64,000 nt of DNA, taken from the NCBI GenBank assembly GCA_964573995.1, contig CAZNLH010000007.1, positions 24,002 to 88,001 of the forward strand. Direction: 5' to 3'. The notes under the pieces were generated by a model, which saw nothing but the letters and a program-made list of their open reading frames with translations, was not told the DNA's origin and did not search any database. How positions within the stretch are numbered: position 1 is the first letter of the stretch; every line of letters begins with the position of its first letter. Below, piece after piece: positions 42,152 to 51,465 of the stretch. Made by a program: the position numbers and the translations under genes. This stretch comes from CAZNLH01 sp964573995 (lineage in GTDB: Bacteria > Gemmatimonadota > CAZMKB01 > CAZNLH01).

Positions 42152-45100
42152 TATTTGAGAGAGGTGAGATTGGAGGGTCTTGTAGGTAATGCCGAGGACT
42201 TCGCAGGCCTTCTTCTTGTTCTTCCCACACCTCAAGAAGACCGTCTTGATATACTCGAGTTGCATAGAGCGCAGGCTCCGCATCTCCGCTGGGCTCGCCT
42301 GCTCAATCCCGGTGGGAACCATGAAATCCGGTGGCAGGTCTTCAGTCTTCAGTATGCCCCCACTCGACATGAGGGCCATCCGTTCAACGACGTTCTTCAG
42401 TTGGCGGATATTTCCGGGCCATTCATAGTTGCTGAATGCCCTTATCACGTCCATATCTACACGCGGCAGGTCCCGATCGTTCTCCTCACTCCATCGCCTC
42501 AGGAAGTACTCCACCAGGAGGGGAATATCCTCGATACGCTCCATCAGGGACGGGACGAAGACCGGCAGCGCATTCAACCTATAATACAGGTCCTTGCGGA
42601 ACCGCCCCCTCTGGATCTCCTTCTCGAGGTCCTTGTTGGTGGCGGCAAGGATCTTTACATCGACCGATATGTTCTCCCTTCCACCGACTCTCTGGAAGTG
42701 TTTCTCCTGGAGGACACGAAGGAACTTCGCCTGGACCGCCGGGCTCATATCCCCTATCTCATCCAGGAAGAGCGTGCCGCCGTCGGCCTGCTCGAACTTC
42801 CCGATCCTACGATCCACGCCCGTGGCCGTCCCCTTCTCGATCCCGAAGATCTCGCTCTCGAGAAGTGCCTCCGGAATCGCGGCACAATTCACCACGACGA
42901 AGGCGTTCTCCCTGCGGTCGCTCTCGTAATGGACGGCGCGCGCGACGAGTTCCTTGCCGGACCCGTTCTCCCCGCGGATCAGGACGCTCGCGTCGGTCTG
43001 CGCCACCTTCTCGATGACCCGGTAGAGGATCTTCATCGACCTGTGACGGCCTATCATGCCGTGAAAGTCGCGGCGGATCTCGACTTGGCGCCGTAGGTCG
43101 CGGTTCTCTTCCTTCAACCGGCTGTTCGCCACCTCAATATCCCTGAAGAGCCTGGCGTTTTGTATGGCGATGGCCGCCATATCTCCCAGAGAAAGTAGGA
43201 AATCCACGTCCCCACGATCGAACAGGTGGGTGGTCCTACGATCGTCTACGTAGATCGTGCCAATTATCTCTCCCCTGAGCCGCAGGGGAACGCAGATCAC
43301 GGACAGGATCGAGTACCGTACAATGCTCTGCGAGGACCGGTAGACGCCGTCTTCTCTGCAATCGGGGACAAAGATCGGGGCGCCCTTCCGCTGGACATCG
43401 TTCAGGATCGTCCCGCTGAAAGACCTCGCGTCCTCGATGGTCTCCTGTTCCACGTTACGCGCTATTTCCGGGACCAATTCCCCCGTGACTTTGTCCTTGA
43501 TGAACACCACTCCGCGCTCCACATCCATCGTCTGAATGACCAGGTCCATCAGGCCCGCGAGCACCGCCTCGATATCAAGACATGAATTCAGGATTCGCCC
43601 GGCCTCGTACAGGGTGAACAACTCCCTCCCTCCTATCTCACTGAGCCCCCTCGTGGCGCGGCGCTCCAGAGACCGGGCCCTTGAGAGTCCATCACTTATC
43701 CCCATTTCCCTGAAGAGTTCCGCCGCCTCTGAAAGGGATTCCTTGAATTCCTTGGATCCCCTTCCCCGCCGCTTCCAGCCGCCTGACTTGAATAGGTGCT
43801 CTGCAAAGGCCAGGAGCGCATCGGCCCGAATCGGCTTGAAAGAAGCCCCCCCCAGCACCCGCAAGGCCTCCCTGTAAGCCTCGGTGGCCTCCTCTGGCCT
43901 TCCGCTCGCATCCAGTGACTCCGCCACAACCAGCAGGCTTTGCACGGCCAGTTCACGGTGTCTCATTGCACGGGCGGTTTTGAGCGCCCGCCTGCCTTTC
44001 TCGAGTGCGGCAGCGGCCCGTCCTCTTTTCAGGTCGCACCTGGCCAATTCCTTTATCGCCCGCGCCTCCTCTTCCCGGTACCCGCACTTCCCGAATGACC
44101 GCATGGCCACAAGCAACCTCTCCTCTGCCCGATCGTCGTGACCGGCCTTTAGATCGATCAATCCTTCAAGGTACGCGTTGAAGGCGCGAAGGTACGGGCT
44201 CTCCGAGGTCTCGATGATCTCTTTCTGTTCCTTAAGCATACCCTCCGCACCCTTCAAGTCTCCCACCACTATCGCAATCTCCGCCAGGTATCCGTAGTCC
44301 TTCCCGGCCCCGTCGCGGTCACCGGCGCCAAGTTCCATCTCAAAGCTTCTCCTGAAATACCCGCGCGCCTCCTTGAACTTCCCCATGGCCCTATGCGCCA
44401 GCCCGAGGTTGCATAAGTTGTATGCCACGCCGATGTAACTCCTCTGGAACTCCTTGAGGAAGAGGCTCTTCCGCTGGAACGCCACCGCCTTCTCAAGGTC
44501 ACCCCACTCCCGATATAGTTCTCCCATGTTATTATAGACCTGGCTTAGGCCAAAGTCATCCATCAAATCGCGATAGGCCTCGAGGGCGCATCGATACCGG
44601 GCTTCGGCCTTCGAATAGTACCCCCTCTTCTTCAAGCCGAGACCCATAATACTCATCGCGTTTGCGACAACGACCCTGTCCCCCGCCTCATAACCGCCGC
44701 TGAGGGCCCTTTTCGCCCAAAGTTCCGCCTTCTTCCAATCGTTCAATCCCTGGTAGAGAACCGCTATGTCGTTGCAGAGATGATTGAGATTCGCCCGGTC
44801 ACCAGTCCCCCGCGATGCCGACAGGCTCACCTTGTAAAAGCGGAGGGCATCCTTCAGTCGTCCCCTCTGAAAATGAATCCAGCCGATCTCTCTCTGTACC
44901 CTCCCGGTCAAGATGTTGTCCGACTTCCAGCCGATCCTCTTTCCTACCCCGAGCAGTATCTCCTCCGCCTCGTCGAGCGCGTTCAACTTGATCATGGACC
45001 GAGCCAATTGCAACTGCACTTTTAGGCGCCGTTCAACCAACTCCTCCCTTCCCCGGGCGATCTTATCGGCCTTCCTGTACTCCTCGGCGGCCTCCGAAAA

Positions 45101-47275
45101 GGACCTCATTTCGAACAATACTCCCCCCAACTCCATGGCAACACCGAACGCCTCCCCTTCTCCCCCCGGGCCCCAGTCTCGGATCTTCTTCAGGCAGTCG
45201 AAGGCCCCCGGCATGTTGCCATCGGCGCGATACCTCTCAACCGCCTTTCTCAGGTATGGCAGCCCCTTCCTCCTCTCACCCATCCCCTCGAAGTGCCATG
45301 CCATGGTGAGGGGGTCTACATCACCTTCCCCTTCCATGAGCATAGAGAGGGCCTTACGATGGAGCCTCCTGCGCACGTCCACCCCGAGTCGATCGTAGAA
45401 ATACCTTTGGATTATCCCCCCCTTGAAGCGAATCCTTCCCCCTCCCACGTACTCGATGTACCTACCCCTGTTCAAAACCCGGCTCAATATCTTTTCAATC
45501 CCCCCACGTTCTCCATCGGCAAGGGCAACGAGGTGCTCCCGTTCGAACTCGTCTCCAAGGACCGCGGCCCTGCAGAGGAGGTCCTTCTCAAACTCTCCCA
45601 GATCGCCCCAACCGGCGATCTGCCTATACGGCCTCAGGGCCGACAACTCCACTTCTCTCAGGCGCCTGGCGTCCATCTTCCATTTCCCGCCGGAGAAGCG
45701 TAATATTCCCCCTTCATAGAGTGACAACACGCTCCCGCGCAACTGGCTGATGTTTCCTCCTGTCCAGAGATGAACATGCGCGGCCAGTTCTTCCAGGCCC
45801 CCATGGACCTCACCGAGCATGCCCCGGAGCGCCTCACTGACTCCATCGCGGGACAACCCCGGCATCTCCACCCTTTGCATGGAAGCCACCGTCGCCTCCA
45901 GGCCCATCAGGAACGTGCTCAATCCATCACCACCCACCGCGGAATCGCCATCCTGTCCCTTCCCGGCTCCGTCCAGCGCAAGACAGCACCTCGGCGAACT
46001 CTCGGATAGACCTATGAGGAGGAGTTTCAACGCGATGAGCGACTGGAGGTCGATCTCCTCGACATGATCGATCAAGAAGGTGATCCTTCTACCGGCAGCC
46101 TCCTTGACCAACCGGGAGATTATCGCCTCCACCTCCACGACGTTGGCCCTGCGTTGTACCGTCGATTCACCTCCTCCGGAATCATGCGTGTGATCTATCG
46201 CCCTTGCCACCACATCGAAGACGCTGAAGGGCCCGTCGGACGAGAGCCCGTCCACATGGATCGTTGAAACCCCTTTTACTTGCAGTCTCCCCCTCAAACG
46301 GCCGATAAGTGTTGTCTTGCCAGAGCCGACCTCTCCCTCGATCATGCAGATACTCAGTTGGCCTTCTCTCTGATCTCCCTCTCCAGGCAACAGTCCCTCC
46401 AGGGCGGCCTCCCTACTTTCATCGTTGTACGGCAAGAGGATTGCTTCTCCCCACTCGAGGCCGTTCACGCCTCCGTTCTCTTCCAGGCACTCCATAATCT
46501 CCTCTACATGCAACGGCCGATCTGACGGACGGACAGAGACCATCGAATCAATTAAGTCGCAGAGGTAGGAGGGTAGGTCTCTCCGCACCCGCCCGATCGG
46601 GGCAATCTCTCCTGTAACTATCTGATGGATCACCTCGACCGTTCGCCCACTATAGGGAGCGCTTCCGGTCAGGGCCTCGTACAACGTGATCCCGAGGGAA
46701 TAGATGTCCGCCCTCTGGTCGACCGCGTCTCCACGTATTACCTCGGGAGCGAGGTAATCGACCGTACCGCTGACTTCTCTATCCTCCCCGTGAAAAAAGG
46801 GCCTCGACAGACCCAGGTCGAGGACCTTGACCCTTGGTAGAGTGCGCAGGATGGTCTCGTCATCGACCTTCAGGTTTTCGGGCTTGAGATCGCAGTGAAC
46901 GAGCCCCCTGTCGTGGAGACATCTCAGTGCAAGGCAGAAGGCATACAAGATGTGGGGCAGCCTCGCCATAGCACCCTCAAGGCCGAGGCACTCCCTGATG
47001 CCGACGCCCGGGGCGTAAGACATGGTGAAATAAGGCCGCCTATCCCCGTCCATGCCGAAGTCGAACACCTCCGGGAAGAAAGGATGCCGGATATCCTGCA
47101 TCAGGAGAAATTCCCTTTCAAAGTCTTCCCGTCGGGTGGCATCCGCGGCGAGCAAGAGTTTCAGGACGGCGACCCTGCCGACATACAAGTCTTGAACCTT
47201 GTATACAGCCGTGGTCGTCTCCTTTCCCAGCCTCTCAAGGATGTCGTACCGGTTGTCTATCCTCTCTATCCCCAT
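42143..47275 (-). CDS. Giant regulator: Ser/Thr kinase - NTPase - TPR - GAF - sigma54-type AAA+ - Fis HTH
   Basis: About 1710 residues. Kinase (about 10-270) with VHCDLKPEN near 126, DLG and APE, so probably active. NTPase with Walker A GEVGSGKTT near 314. TPR array (about 600-1190). GAF (about 1235-1375). AAA+ domain from about 1400 with Walker A GENGSGKE and FLDEIGDM. C-terminal HTH (GKNKKKACEVLGITYKTLQS). The GAFTGA loop (near 1480) reads GTATGV. Start ATG at 47275 follows GAGGG; another ATG lies six codons upstream. It probably senses a signal via the GAF or TPR part and activates the small-gene operon that follows. Cytoplasmic; no membrane helix. Confidence 0.88.
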   Translation of the reverse strand: MGIERIDNRYDILERLGKETTTAVYKVQDLYVGRVAVLKLLLAADATRREDFEREFLLMQDIRHPFFPEVFDFGMDGDRRPYFTMSYAPGVGIRECLGLEGAMARLPHILYAFCLALRCLHDRGLVHCDLKPENLKVDDETILRTLPRVKVLDLGLSRPFFHGEDREVSGTVDYLAPEVIRGDAVDQRADIYSLGITLYEALTGSAPYSGRTVEVIHQIVTGEIAPIGRVRRDLPSYLCDLIDSMVSVRPSDRPLHVEEIMECLEENGGVNGLEWGEAILLPYNDESREAALEGLLPGEGDQREGQLSICMIEGEVGSGKTTLIGRLRGRLQVKGVSTIHVDGLSSDGPFSVFDVVARAIDHTHDSGGGESTVQRRANVVEVEAIISRLVKEAAGRRITFLIDHVEEIDLQSLIALKLLLIGLSESSPRCCLALDGAGKGQDGDSAVGGDGLSTFLMGLEATVASMQRVEMPGLSRDGVSEALRGMLGEVHGGLEELAAHVHLWTGGNISQLRGSVLSLYEGGILRFSGGKWKMDARRLREVELSALRPYRQIAGWGDLGEFEKDLLCRAAVLGDEFEREHLVALADGERGGIEKILSRVLNRGRYIEYVGGGRIRFKGGIIQRYFYDRLGVDVRRRLHRKALSMLMEGEGDVDPLTMAWHFEGMGERRKGLPYLRKAVERYRADGNMPGAFDCLKKIRDWGPGGEGEAFGVAMELGGVLFEMRSFSEAAEEYRKADKIARGREELVERRLKVQLQLARSMIKLNALDEAEEILLGVGKRIGWKSDNILTGRVQREIGWIHFQRGRLKDALRFYKVSLSASRGTGDRANLNHLCNDIAVLYQGLNDWKKAELWAKRALSGGYEAGDRVVVANAMSIMGLGLKKRGYYSKAEARYRCALEAYRDLMDDFGLSQVYNNMGELYREWGDLEKAVAFQRKSLFLKEFQRSYIGVAYNLCNLGLAHRAMGKFKEARGYFRRSFEMELGAGDRDGAGKDYGYLAEIAIVVGDLKGAEGMLKEQKEIIETSESPYLRAFNAYLEGLIDLKAGHDDRAEERLLVAMRSFGKCGYREEEARAIKELARCDLKRGRAAAALEKGRRALKTARAMRHRELAVQSLLVVAESLDASGRPEEATEAYREALRVLGGASFKPIRADALLAFAEHLFKSGGWKRRGRGSKEFKESLSEAAELFREMGISDGLSRARSLERRATRGLSEIGGRELFTLYEAGRILNSCLDIEAVLAGLMDLVIQTMDVERGVVFIKDKVTGELVPEIARNVEQETIEDARSFSGTILNDVQRKGAPIFVPDCREDGVYRSSQSIVRYSILSVICVPLRLRGEIIGTIYVDDRRTTHLFDRGDVDFLLSLGDMAAIAIQNARLFRDIEVANSRLKEENRDLRRQVEIRRDFHGMIGRHRSMKILYRVIEKVAQTDASVLIRGENGSGKELVARAVHYESDRRENAFVVVNCAAIPEALLESEIFGIEKGTATGVDRRIGKFEQADGGTLFLDEIGDMSPAVQAKFLRVLQEKHFQRVGGRENISVDVKILAATNKDLEKEIQRGRFRKDLYYRLNALPVFVPSLMERIEDIPLLVEYFLRRWSEENDRDLPRVDMDVIRAFSNYEWPGNIRQLKNVVERMALMSSGGILKTEDLPPDFMVPTGIEQASPAEMRSLRSMQLEYIKTVFLRCGKNKKKACEVLGITYKTLQSHLSQILE

Positions 47276-47314
47276 TTGTCCCTCTGCGCACATAGGCCTC
47301 GGAAATCATGACAA

Positions 47315-47343
47315 AGATTACCACAGCCCTTGGAGGGTGTCAA
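47315..47343 (-). promoter_or_regulatory. Sigma-70 promoter of the giant regulator
   Basis: Minus strand TTGACA (47338-47343), 17-base spacer, TAATCT (47315-47320), about 40 bases before the start codon. The regulator therefore appears to be made constitutively, while its target operon has a sigma54-type promoter. Confidence 0.65.
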
Positions 47344-47363
47344 GCAGGGGGATAATGAAAGAG

Positions 47364-47405
47364 AAAAAACCGGGGAAACTCCAGAGGTATAACAAGAGGC
47401 CCCGC
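47364..47405 (-). terminator. Possible intrinsic terminator after the ECF operon
   Basis: Minus strand CGGGG ... CCCCG with a long loop, followed by GTTTTTTC. The stem is only five pairs, so support is modest. It lies between the last gene of the ECF operon and the regulator's promoter, where a stop is expected. Confidence 0.35.
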
Positions 47406-47485
47406 TGCTTCCGGGTACGGATGTCTAACGCCTTCGAAGGTGGCTTGTCGCAGGCTTGCGGTCGCTCGATGGGTCGGCAATACAG

Positions 47486-48640
47486 TCAGTTCGGTTGCGG
47501 CTCACAAGGCACGACTTCAGAACTTGTTCCGAAACGCGTCAGGATCACCGCGCCGAACCCTATGGTCACGGCCAGATAGGTTACGATACAGCCCGCGGCC
47601 TTGAGCAGGGCCACTACCGGCCAGAGGGTATCACCGGTCAAGCCGACTACGCCGGCAAGGATGTTGAAGGACAGCAGGGCGATGAGGCCGACGATCATCA
47701 CCTTGTAGGAGGATTCTGCAAGTTGAAGGGAAGCCCTCTCGCCGACCTTCCTGCCCGTAAAGACACCGGCTCCAATGTATCCCATGAAGAGGGCCACGAC
47801 GAGGCCGAGTATCCCCAGGGGAACAACAATGAAGAGGAGGGGGATCCCGATAATGCTTACAAGTAGGATCAGCGATACTATGAGGATCACCGGCAATACC
47901 ATGATCTCGCCGAGGAGCCCTACAAGACCTGATTTGATGATGCCCGCACCAATGACCGATGTTACACGATCTATGGACCGGGGAAAGAAGAAGATGATGC
48001 CGGCCCCGAGCAGCAAAACGAGACCGATCAATACAATGCCCGCGAATATGCCGATACCCCGCGCCATCATGAGATTCATGCCATGATGGCCGATCCAGGG
48101 CCCTGCAGTGATGTTGAATGGAAAGCCGCCGAGGCTTACCTCCTGGTCGCCGATCTTTGCACCTTGGCTCCTCTCTATAGTTCCACCGAAACAGACAGCC
48201 GATCCCCGTACATCCGCCGTCTCATCCAGGACCAGGTCTCCCCCGAAGACCACCACGTCCTCGGTGACCACCCCGGCGATCTCAGCGGATCCGCCGAAGA
48301 CCACCACGCTGCCCATTATCTTCTCGTCTTCGTCGACCCGGACGTCTCCACCGAACTTGACGATCTCGTTTCTCTTTCTGGTGACCTCTTCCCCTCCAAC
48401 GCCGCCCTCACCACCCTTCTGTACGGTGACGTCCACCTCGCTCGTCCGGCCGAGTCGATCCGCCAGTTTGTCGAGATCAACCGTGTCTCCGTTCACTATC
48501 GCACGATCCCCCCTGATGATAATCCTTGTCGTGACCTTCTCTTGCCCGGCATCACCCGGGACGGGACCTGCATTCGCGGCCAGCGTGCCGAGGAAGATCA
48601 GCCAGAAGGCGGTCGATATAAAGGCGCCTCTCCTGTTCAT
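47486..48640 (-). CDS. Bactofilin-like / polymer-forming repeat protein with C-terminal membrane domain
   Basis: 384 residues. Signal peptide (MNRRGAFISTAFWLIFLGTL), a beta-repeat domain (about 90-190) with strand repeats such as VVVFGGSAEIAGVV and VVVFGGDLVLDETADVRGSA, then several membrane helices (IGIFAGIVLIGLVLLLGAGI onward). The repeats resemble the right-handed beta helix of polymer-forming cytoskeletal proteins, placed here outside the membrane. Function unknown; probably cell-envelope structure or stress. Its ATG directly follows the anti-sigma stop. Family name is tentative. Confidence 0.65.
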   Translation of the reverse strand: MNRRGAFISTAFWLIFLGTLAANAGPVPGDAGQEKVTTRIIIRGDRAIVNGDTVDLDKLADRLGRTSEVDVTVQKGGEGGVGGEEVTRKRNEIVKFGGDVRVDEDEKIMGSVVVFGGSAEIAGVVTEDVVVFGGDLVLDETADVRGSAVCFGGTIERSQGAKIGDQEVSLGGFPFNITAGPWIGHHGMNLMMARGIGIFAGIVLIGLVLLLGAGIIFFFPRSIDRVTSVIGAGIIKSGLVGLLGEIMVLPVILIVSLILLVSIIGIPLLFIVVPLGILGLVVALFMGYIGAGVFTGRKVGERASLQLAESSYKVMIVGLIALLSFNILAGVVGLTGDTLWPVVALLKAAGCIVTYLAVTIGFGAVILTRFGTSSEVVPCEPQPN

Positions 48641-49300
48641 TTATCCTCCCATGGATGCATCGTGCCCATTCACTTCCACCCCCCTGTAAACCGGTCCCAT
48701 CAATTTGGCCATTACCGGTAGCGACAGCACCCCGATGGCCGCCATTGAGGCGATGACCGCGATAATCAGGGGATCGGAAAGGATCGCTTCCGCGACGTGC
48801 AACAGCATGCTCGACATCATGGCAAGCGAGTGGAATATCGGCACATACCCGGCCGATGGGATCAGGCCGGTCATGGCGTGTACTATGGCCTCCGTCAGCC
48901 ACCCCAACGCCTCGACCCCCCCCATCAAGGCATCTGAAAGGACCTGGGTGACCCTCCCGAAACTCGTCAAGACCAGGTAAAGCCCGGGGATCAACAAGGC
49001 CGTTGAAAAAAGCCCCAGGACAACGACCCACCTGATGCCCACCCATATCCCAGATACCTGTACCAATCTGCGCTCGCCGAGGGATATCCGCCTCAGAACC
49101 GAGGCGTTGAAGCCCGCGGGAGGTTCATCGAGCGGGATCTCCCCGAGGCCTCGGAACAGGGTTGAAAAGGCATCTAACTCCGCCCGGCACGACTGGCAGC
49201 CGCCCACATGGCCCTCAAAAAAGCGCCCCTCTTCGCCGGTGAGGCGCCCATCGAGATAGAGTTGAATCGCATCCCCAAAGCGCCTGCATTCCCCTTTCAC
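48641..49300 (-). CDS. Zinc-finger anti-sigma factor
   Basis: 219 residues. The N-terminus carries the HxxxCxxC motif (HVGGCQSCRAELD) of ZAS-domain anti-sigma factors, preceded by LYLDGRLTGEEGRFFEGH. One membrane helix follows near 100 (WVVVLGLFSTALLIPGLYLV), and further hydrophobic stretches lie C-terminally. It should hold the ECF sigma factor inactive at the membrane until a signal arrives. The DUF4097 gene lies 61 bases upstream. Confidence 0.85.
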   Translation of the reverse strand: MKGECRRFGDAIQLYLDGRLTGEEGRFFEGHVGGCQSCRAELDAFSTLFRGLGEIPLDEPPAGFNASVLRRISLGERRLVQVSGIWVGIRWVVVLGLFSTALLIPGLYLVLTSFGRVTQVLSDALMGGVEALGWLTEAIVHAMTGLIPSAGYVPIFHSLAMMSSMLLHVAEAILSDPLIIAVIASMAAIGVLSLPVMAKLMGPVYRGVEVNGHDASMGG

Positions 49301-49361
49301 TCCAGTTCATCCCCTTTCCCTTCGGAGGGCCCGCTAAAGGGGCCCGAAGGACTATATCACG

Positions 49362-50429
49362 CTACTCGCTGCTCGATATCTCCATATCGCCGCTCACCGT
49401 CTCCACGTGCAGTTTCACACGCCCCTTTCCGGTGGCGGCCTTGAGAGAAGATTCAGACACGTCCTCGATTCGAAGACCCTCCATCTCTATCGTCATTTCC
49501 CCCGACACGGTCTCCAGGTCAAGGTCCAGGTCGTCTCCCCCCCCAAGGGTGAGTATGACATCGCCGCTGATGGAATTCACTTGGCTGTCCCTGCGAGGGG
49601 CATCCCTGAACGATGCATGTACATCACCGCTGACATTGTCCAGGGACATGCCCTCTCCCACCCCCCTCAGGTCCACGTCGCCGGAGATGAGATCGAGAGT
49701 GACGAAGCCGTCAATGCCATCTCCCTTCACATCACAACTGGTCCCATCCACCTTGACGTCACCCGCGACGTCCCGCAGGAACACCTCGCCGCTCGTATTG
49801 TCCACGGATACGTCGGCGCCACACCCCTTTACCATGGCATCACCGCTGGTGTTGTCGATCGAAACGTCACCAGCCACGTTGTTCAATTCTACCCGCCCGC
49901 TCATGCCATCCACAACCACCCTGCCACCGAGGTCCTCGCCGAAGACGTCCCCGCTCGTCAGGTCCAGAGAGATATCTCCAGAGACGTGCCGGATATCCGT
50001 GTCCGCCGAGGTTGCATTCACGGAGACATCGATGGCAGAAGGAACGGAGACCTCGTAATCGACCCATACATCGTGATGTTCACCGCCAGCGCCGAATATG
50101 CGCGACCAGAAACCGCTTCGCCCTGGAAACCTGGTCTTTACCGCGATGTGATCTCCTTCCTTCCTCACCTCCACCTTGAGTTCCTTCAGGGTGTCTTCCG
50201 CCTTCTCCTTCGCGCCCCTGGCCCTCTTTATCGCCTTTATCCTCACCTCATCAGTGTCCGCTCCAACTACCTTCACGCTGCCGGACAGCGTCACGAGATC
50301 GAATGTCTTACCCCCTTTGAAGTCTTCGTTGAACTCGAGCGTCTCGGAATACGCACCTCCCATGAGGCCGTCCCGCAGCCCGGAGAGAGAGAGCAAGACC
50401 AACGTCGCTGCTACCGCTCGTGACGACAT
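49362..50429 (-). CDS. Exported DUF4097-family beta-repeat (adhesin-like) protein
   Basis: 355 residues with a signal peptide. From about residue 30 the chain consists of strands of 15-20 residues with SGDV/AGDV turns (HVSGDISLDLTSGDVFGEDL, VDNTSGEVFLRDVAGDVKVD), the hallmark of DUF4097 beta-helix proteins often coded beside ECF sigma factors. Role unknown; it may sense or shield the envelope. It lies between the sigma and anti-sigma genes. Start ATG after AGGAGG. Confidence 0.8.
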   Translation of the reverse strand: MSSRAVAATLVLLSLSGLRDGLMGGAYSETLEFNEDFKGGKTFDLVTLSGSVKVVGADTDEVRIKAIKRARGAKEKAEDTLKELKVEVRKEGDHIAVKTRFPGRSGFWSRIFGAGGEHHDVWVDYEVSVPSAIDVSVNATSADTDIRHVSGDISLDLTSGDVFGEDLGGRVVVDGMSGRVELNNVAGDVSIDNTSGDAMVKGCGADVSVDNTSGEVFLRDVAGDVKVDGTSCDVKGDGIDGFVTLDLISGDVDLRGVGEGMSLDNVSGDVHASFRDAPRRDSQVNSISGDVILTLGGGDDLDLDLETVSGEMTIEMEGLRIEDVSESSLKAATGKGRVKLHVETVSGDMEISSSE

Positions 50430-50524
50430 GATTTCCTCCTGACATTCCGAGGACCCGAGGTGTGCAGGCCCGTGGTTTCTTCCAAGGCGCTCAATTTATA
50501 CAACGAAAAGAACGGTAAAAAGTT

Positions 50525-51106
50525 TCAAATGCCGGGTTCATCCCGGACGGTCCGCAATCTCTTCCTCAACAGGCGCCTGCCGCGAAAGAGGAGGGTCTTG
50601 ACGGTCCCGAGCGGCAGGCCCGTCACCCCCGCTATCTCCTCGTAACTCATATCCTCCAGGTGGCGCAAGAGGATGACTCTGCGGTAGTCCACCGGGAGAT
50701 TCCCGATCGCCTCCTTGATCTTCGCATAGAGTTCCATCGACTCGACACGCCCCAGGGGGTCCATCCCCTTATCCTTGACCTGGATCGCCAGGGTGTCGTC
50801 TCCGGTATCGACGGTGTCATCGAGAGAGGCGACCTCGGGCCTCTGCCTCCTAAGGAAATCGATCGTTAGGTTGTTCGCTATCTTGAAGAGCCAACTCGAA
50901 AACTTGTACCGCGGGTCGTAGGACGATAGAGACGAGTACAATCTAACAAATGTCTCCTGGCAGAGATCGTCGGCCTCCTCGGGCCTTCCCACCATCCGGA
51001 TGATCAGCGTGTAGACTCCCCGCTTGTAACGGTTGATGATCTCATTGAAGGCGCTCTCCTCGCCCTCAAGGGATCGCCTGACGAGGTCCTGGTCCACGCC
51101 ACTCAA
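50525..51106 (-). CDS. ECF-type RNA polymerase sigma factor
   Basis: 193 residues from a TTG at 51106 (LSGVDQDLVRRSLEGEESAF), with GGGGAG upstream. Region 2: YTLIIRMVGRPEEADDLCQE, then LFKIANNLTIDFLRRQ. Region 4: DYRRVILLRHLEDMSYEEIA and GLPLGTVKTLLFRGRRLLRK. It directs transcription of a stress regulon, presumably including its own operon. A longer in-frame ORF to 51202 exists, but its first 32 residues look non-coding. The next gene follows after 95 bases. Confidence 0.92.
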   Translation of the reverse strand: MSGVDQDLVRRSLEGEESAFNEIINRYKRGVYTLIIRMVGRPEEADDLCQETFVRLYSSLSSYDPRYKFSSWLFKIANNLTIDFLRRQRPEVASLDDTVDTGDDTLAIQVKDKGMDPLGRVESMELYAKIKEAIGNLPVDYRRVILLRHLEDMSYEEIAGVTGLPLGTVKTLLFRGRRLLRKRLRTVRDEPGI

Positions 51107-51465
51107 GGATACTCCCCGGTCGGGAGGAAACGCGCTCGCTTCCAGAAGTCGAAAGGCATGCCATCGCACCGTTGGAGGGTCAGCGCTGCAACCGCTCTTC
51201 ACTCAGTGGGCCTGTCAATGAGTTCGGCGACGGGTCATGGGCCAAATGGCATACTGCATCTTGGGCCTCGGGGGTGACAGGTCCCGAAAGTAACCCGCGG
51301 GAGCATTCGTTATCGCCGGAGGCGTGGCGCCCCCGTGGAAAAGGGCAGCGTCCCTCCTCAATGCGTCATCGAACTCATGAAACGACACCAGTTAATGAAT
51401 ACGGCCCACCCGCCCGGAAGTTTCAAGGTATTGCGCCCGTCCCATGCCGATGTTATCATTTCGGC
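51107..51465. other. 359-base divergent spacer, little content
   Basis: Non-coding region between the ECF sigma gene and the small membrane protein. I see a minus-strand TTGACA near 51213 without a convincing -10 box, and a plus-strand TTGCGC-17-TATCAT (51431-51459) ending seven bases before the membrane-protein ATG, which would give a leaderless mRNA. Nothing else is recognisable. Confidence 0.4.

Noticed and set aside
42044..43096. 350-codon plus-strand ORF
   Set aside because: Antisense to the AAA+ domain of the giant regulator, whose motifs are unambiguous.
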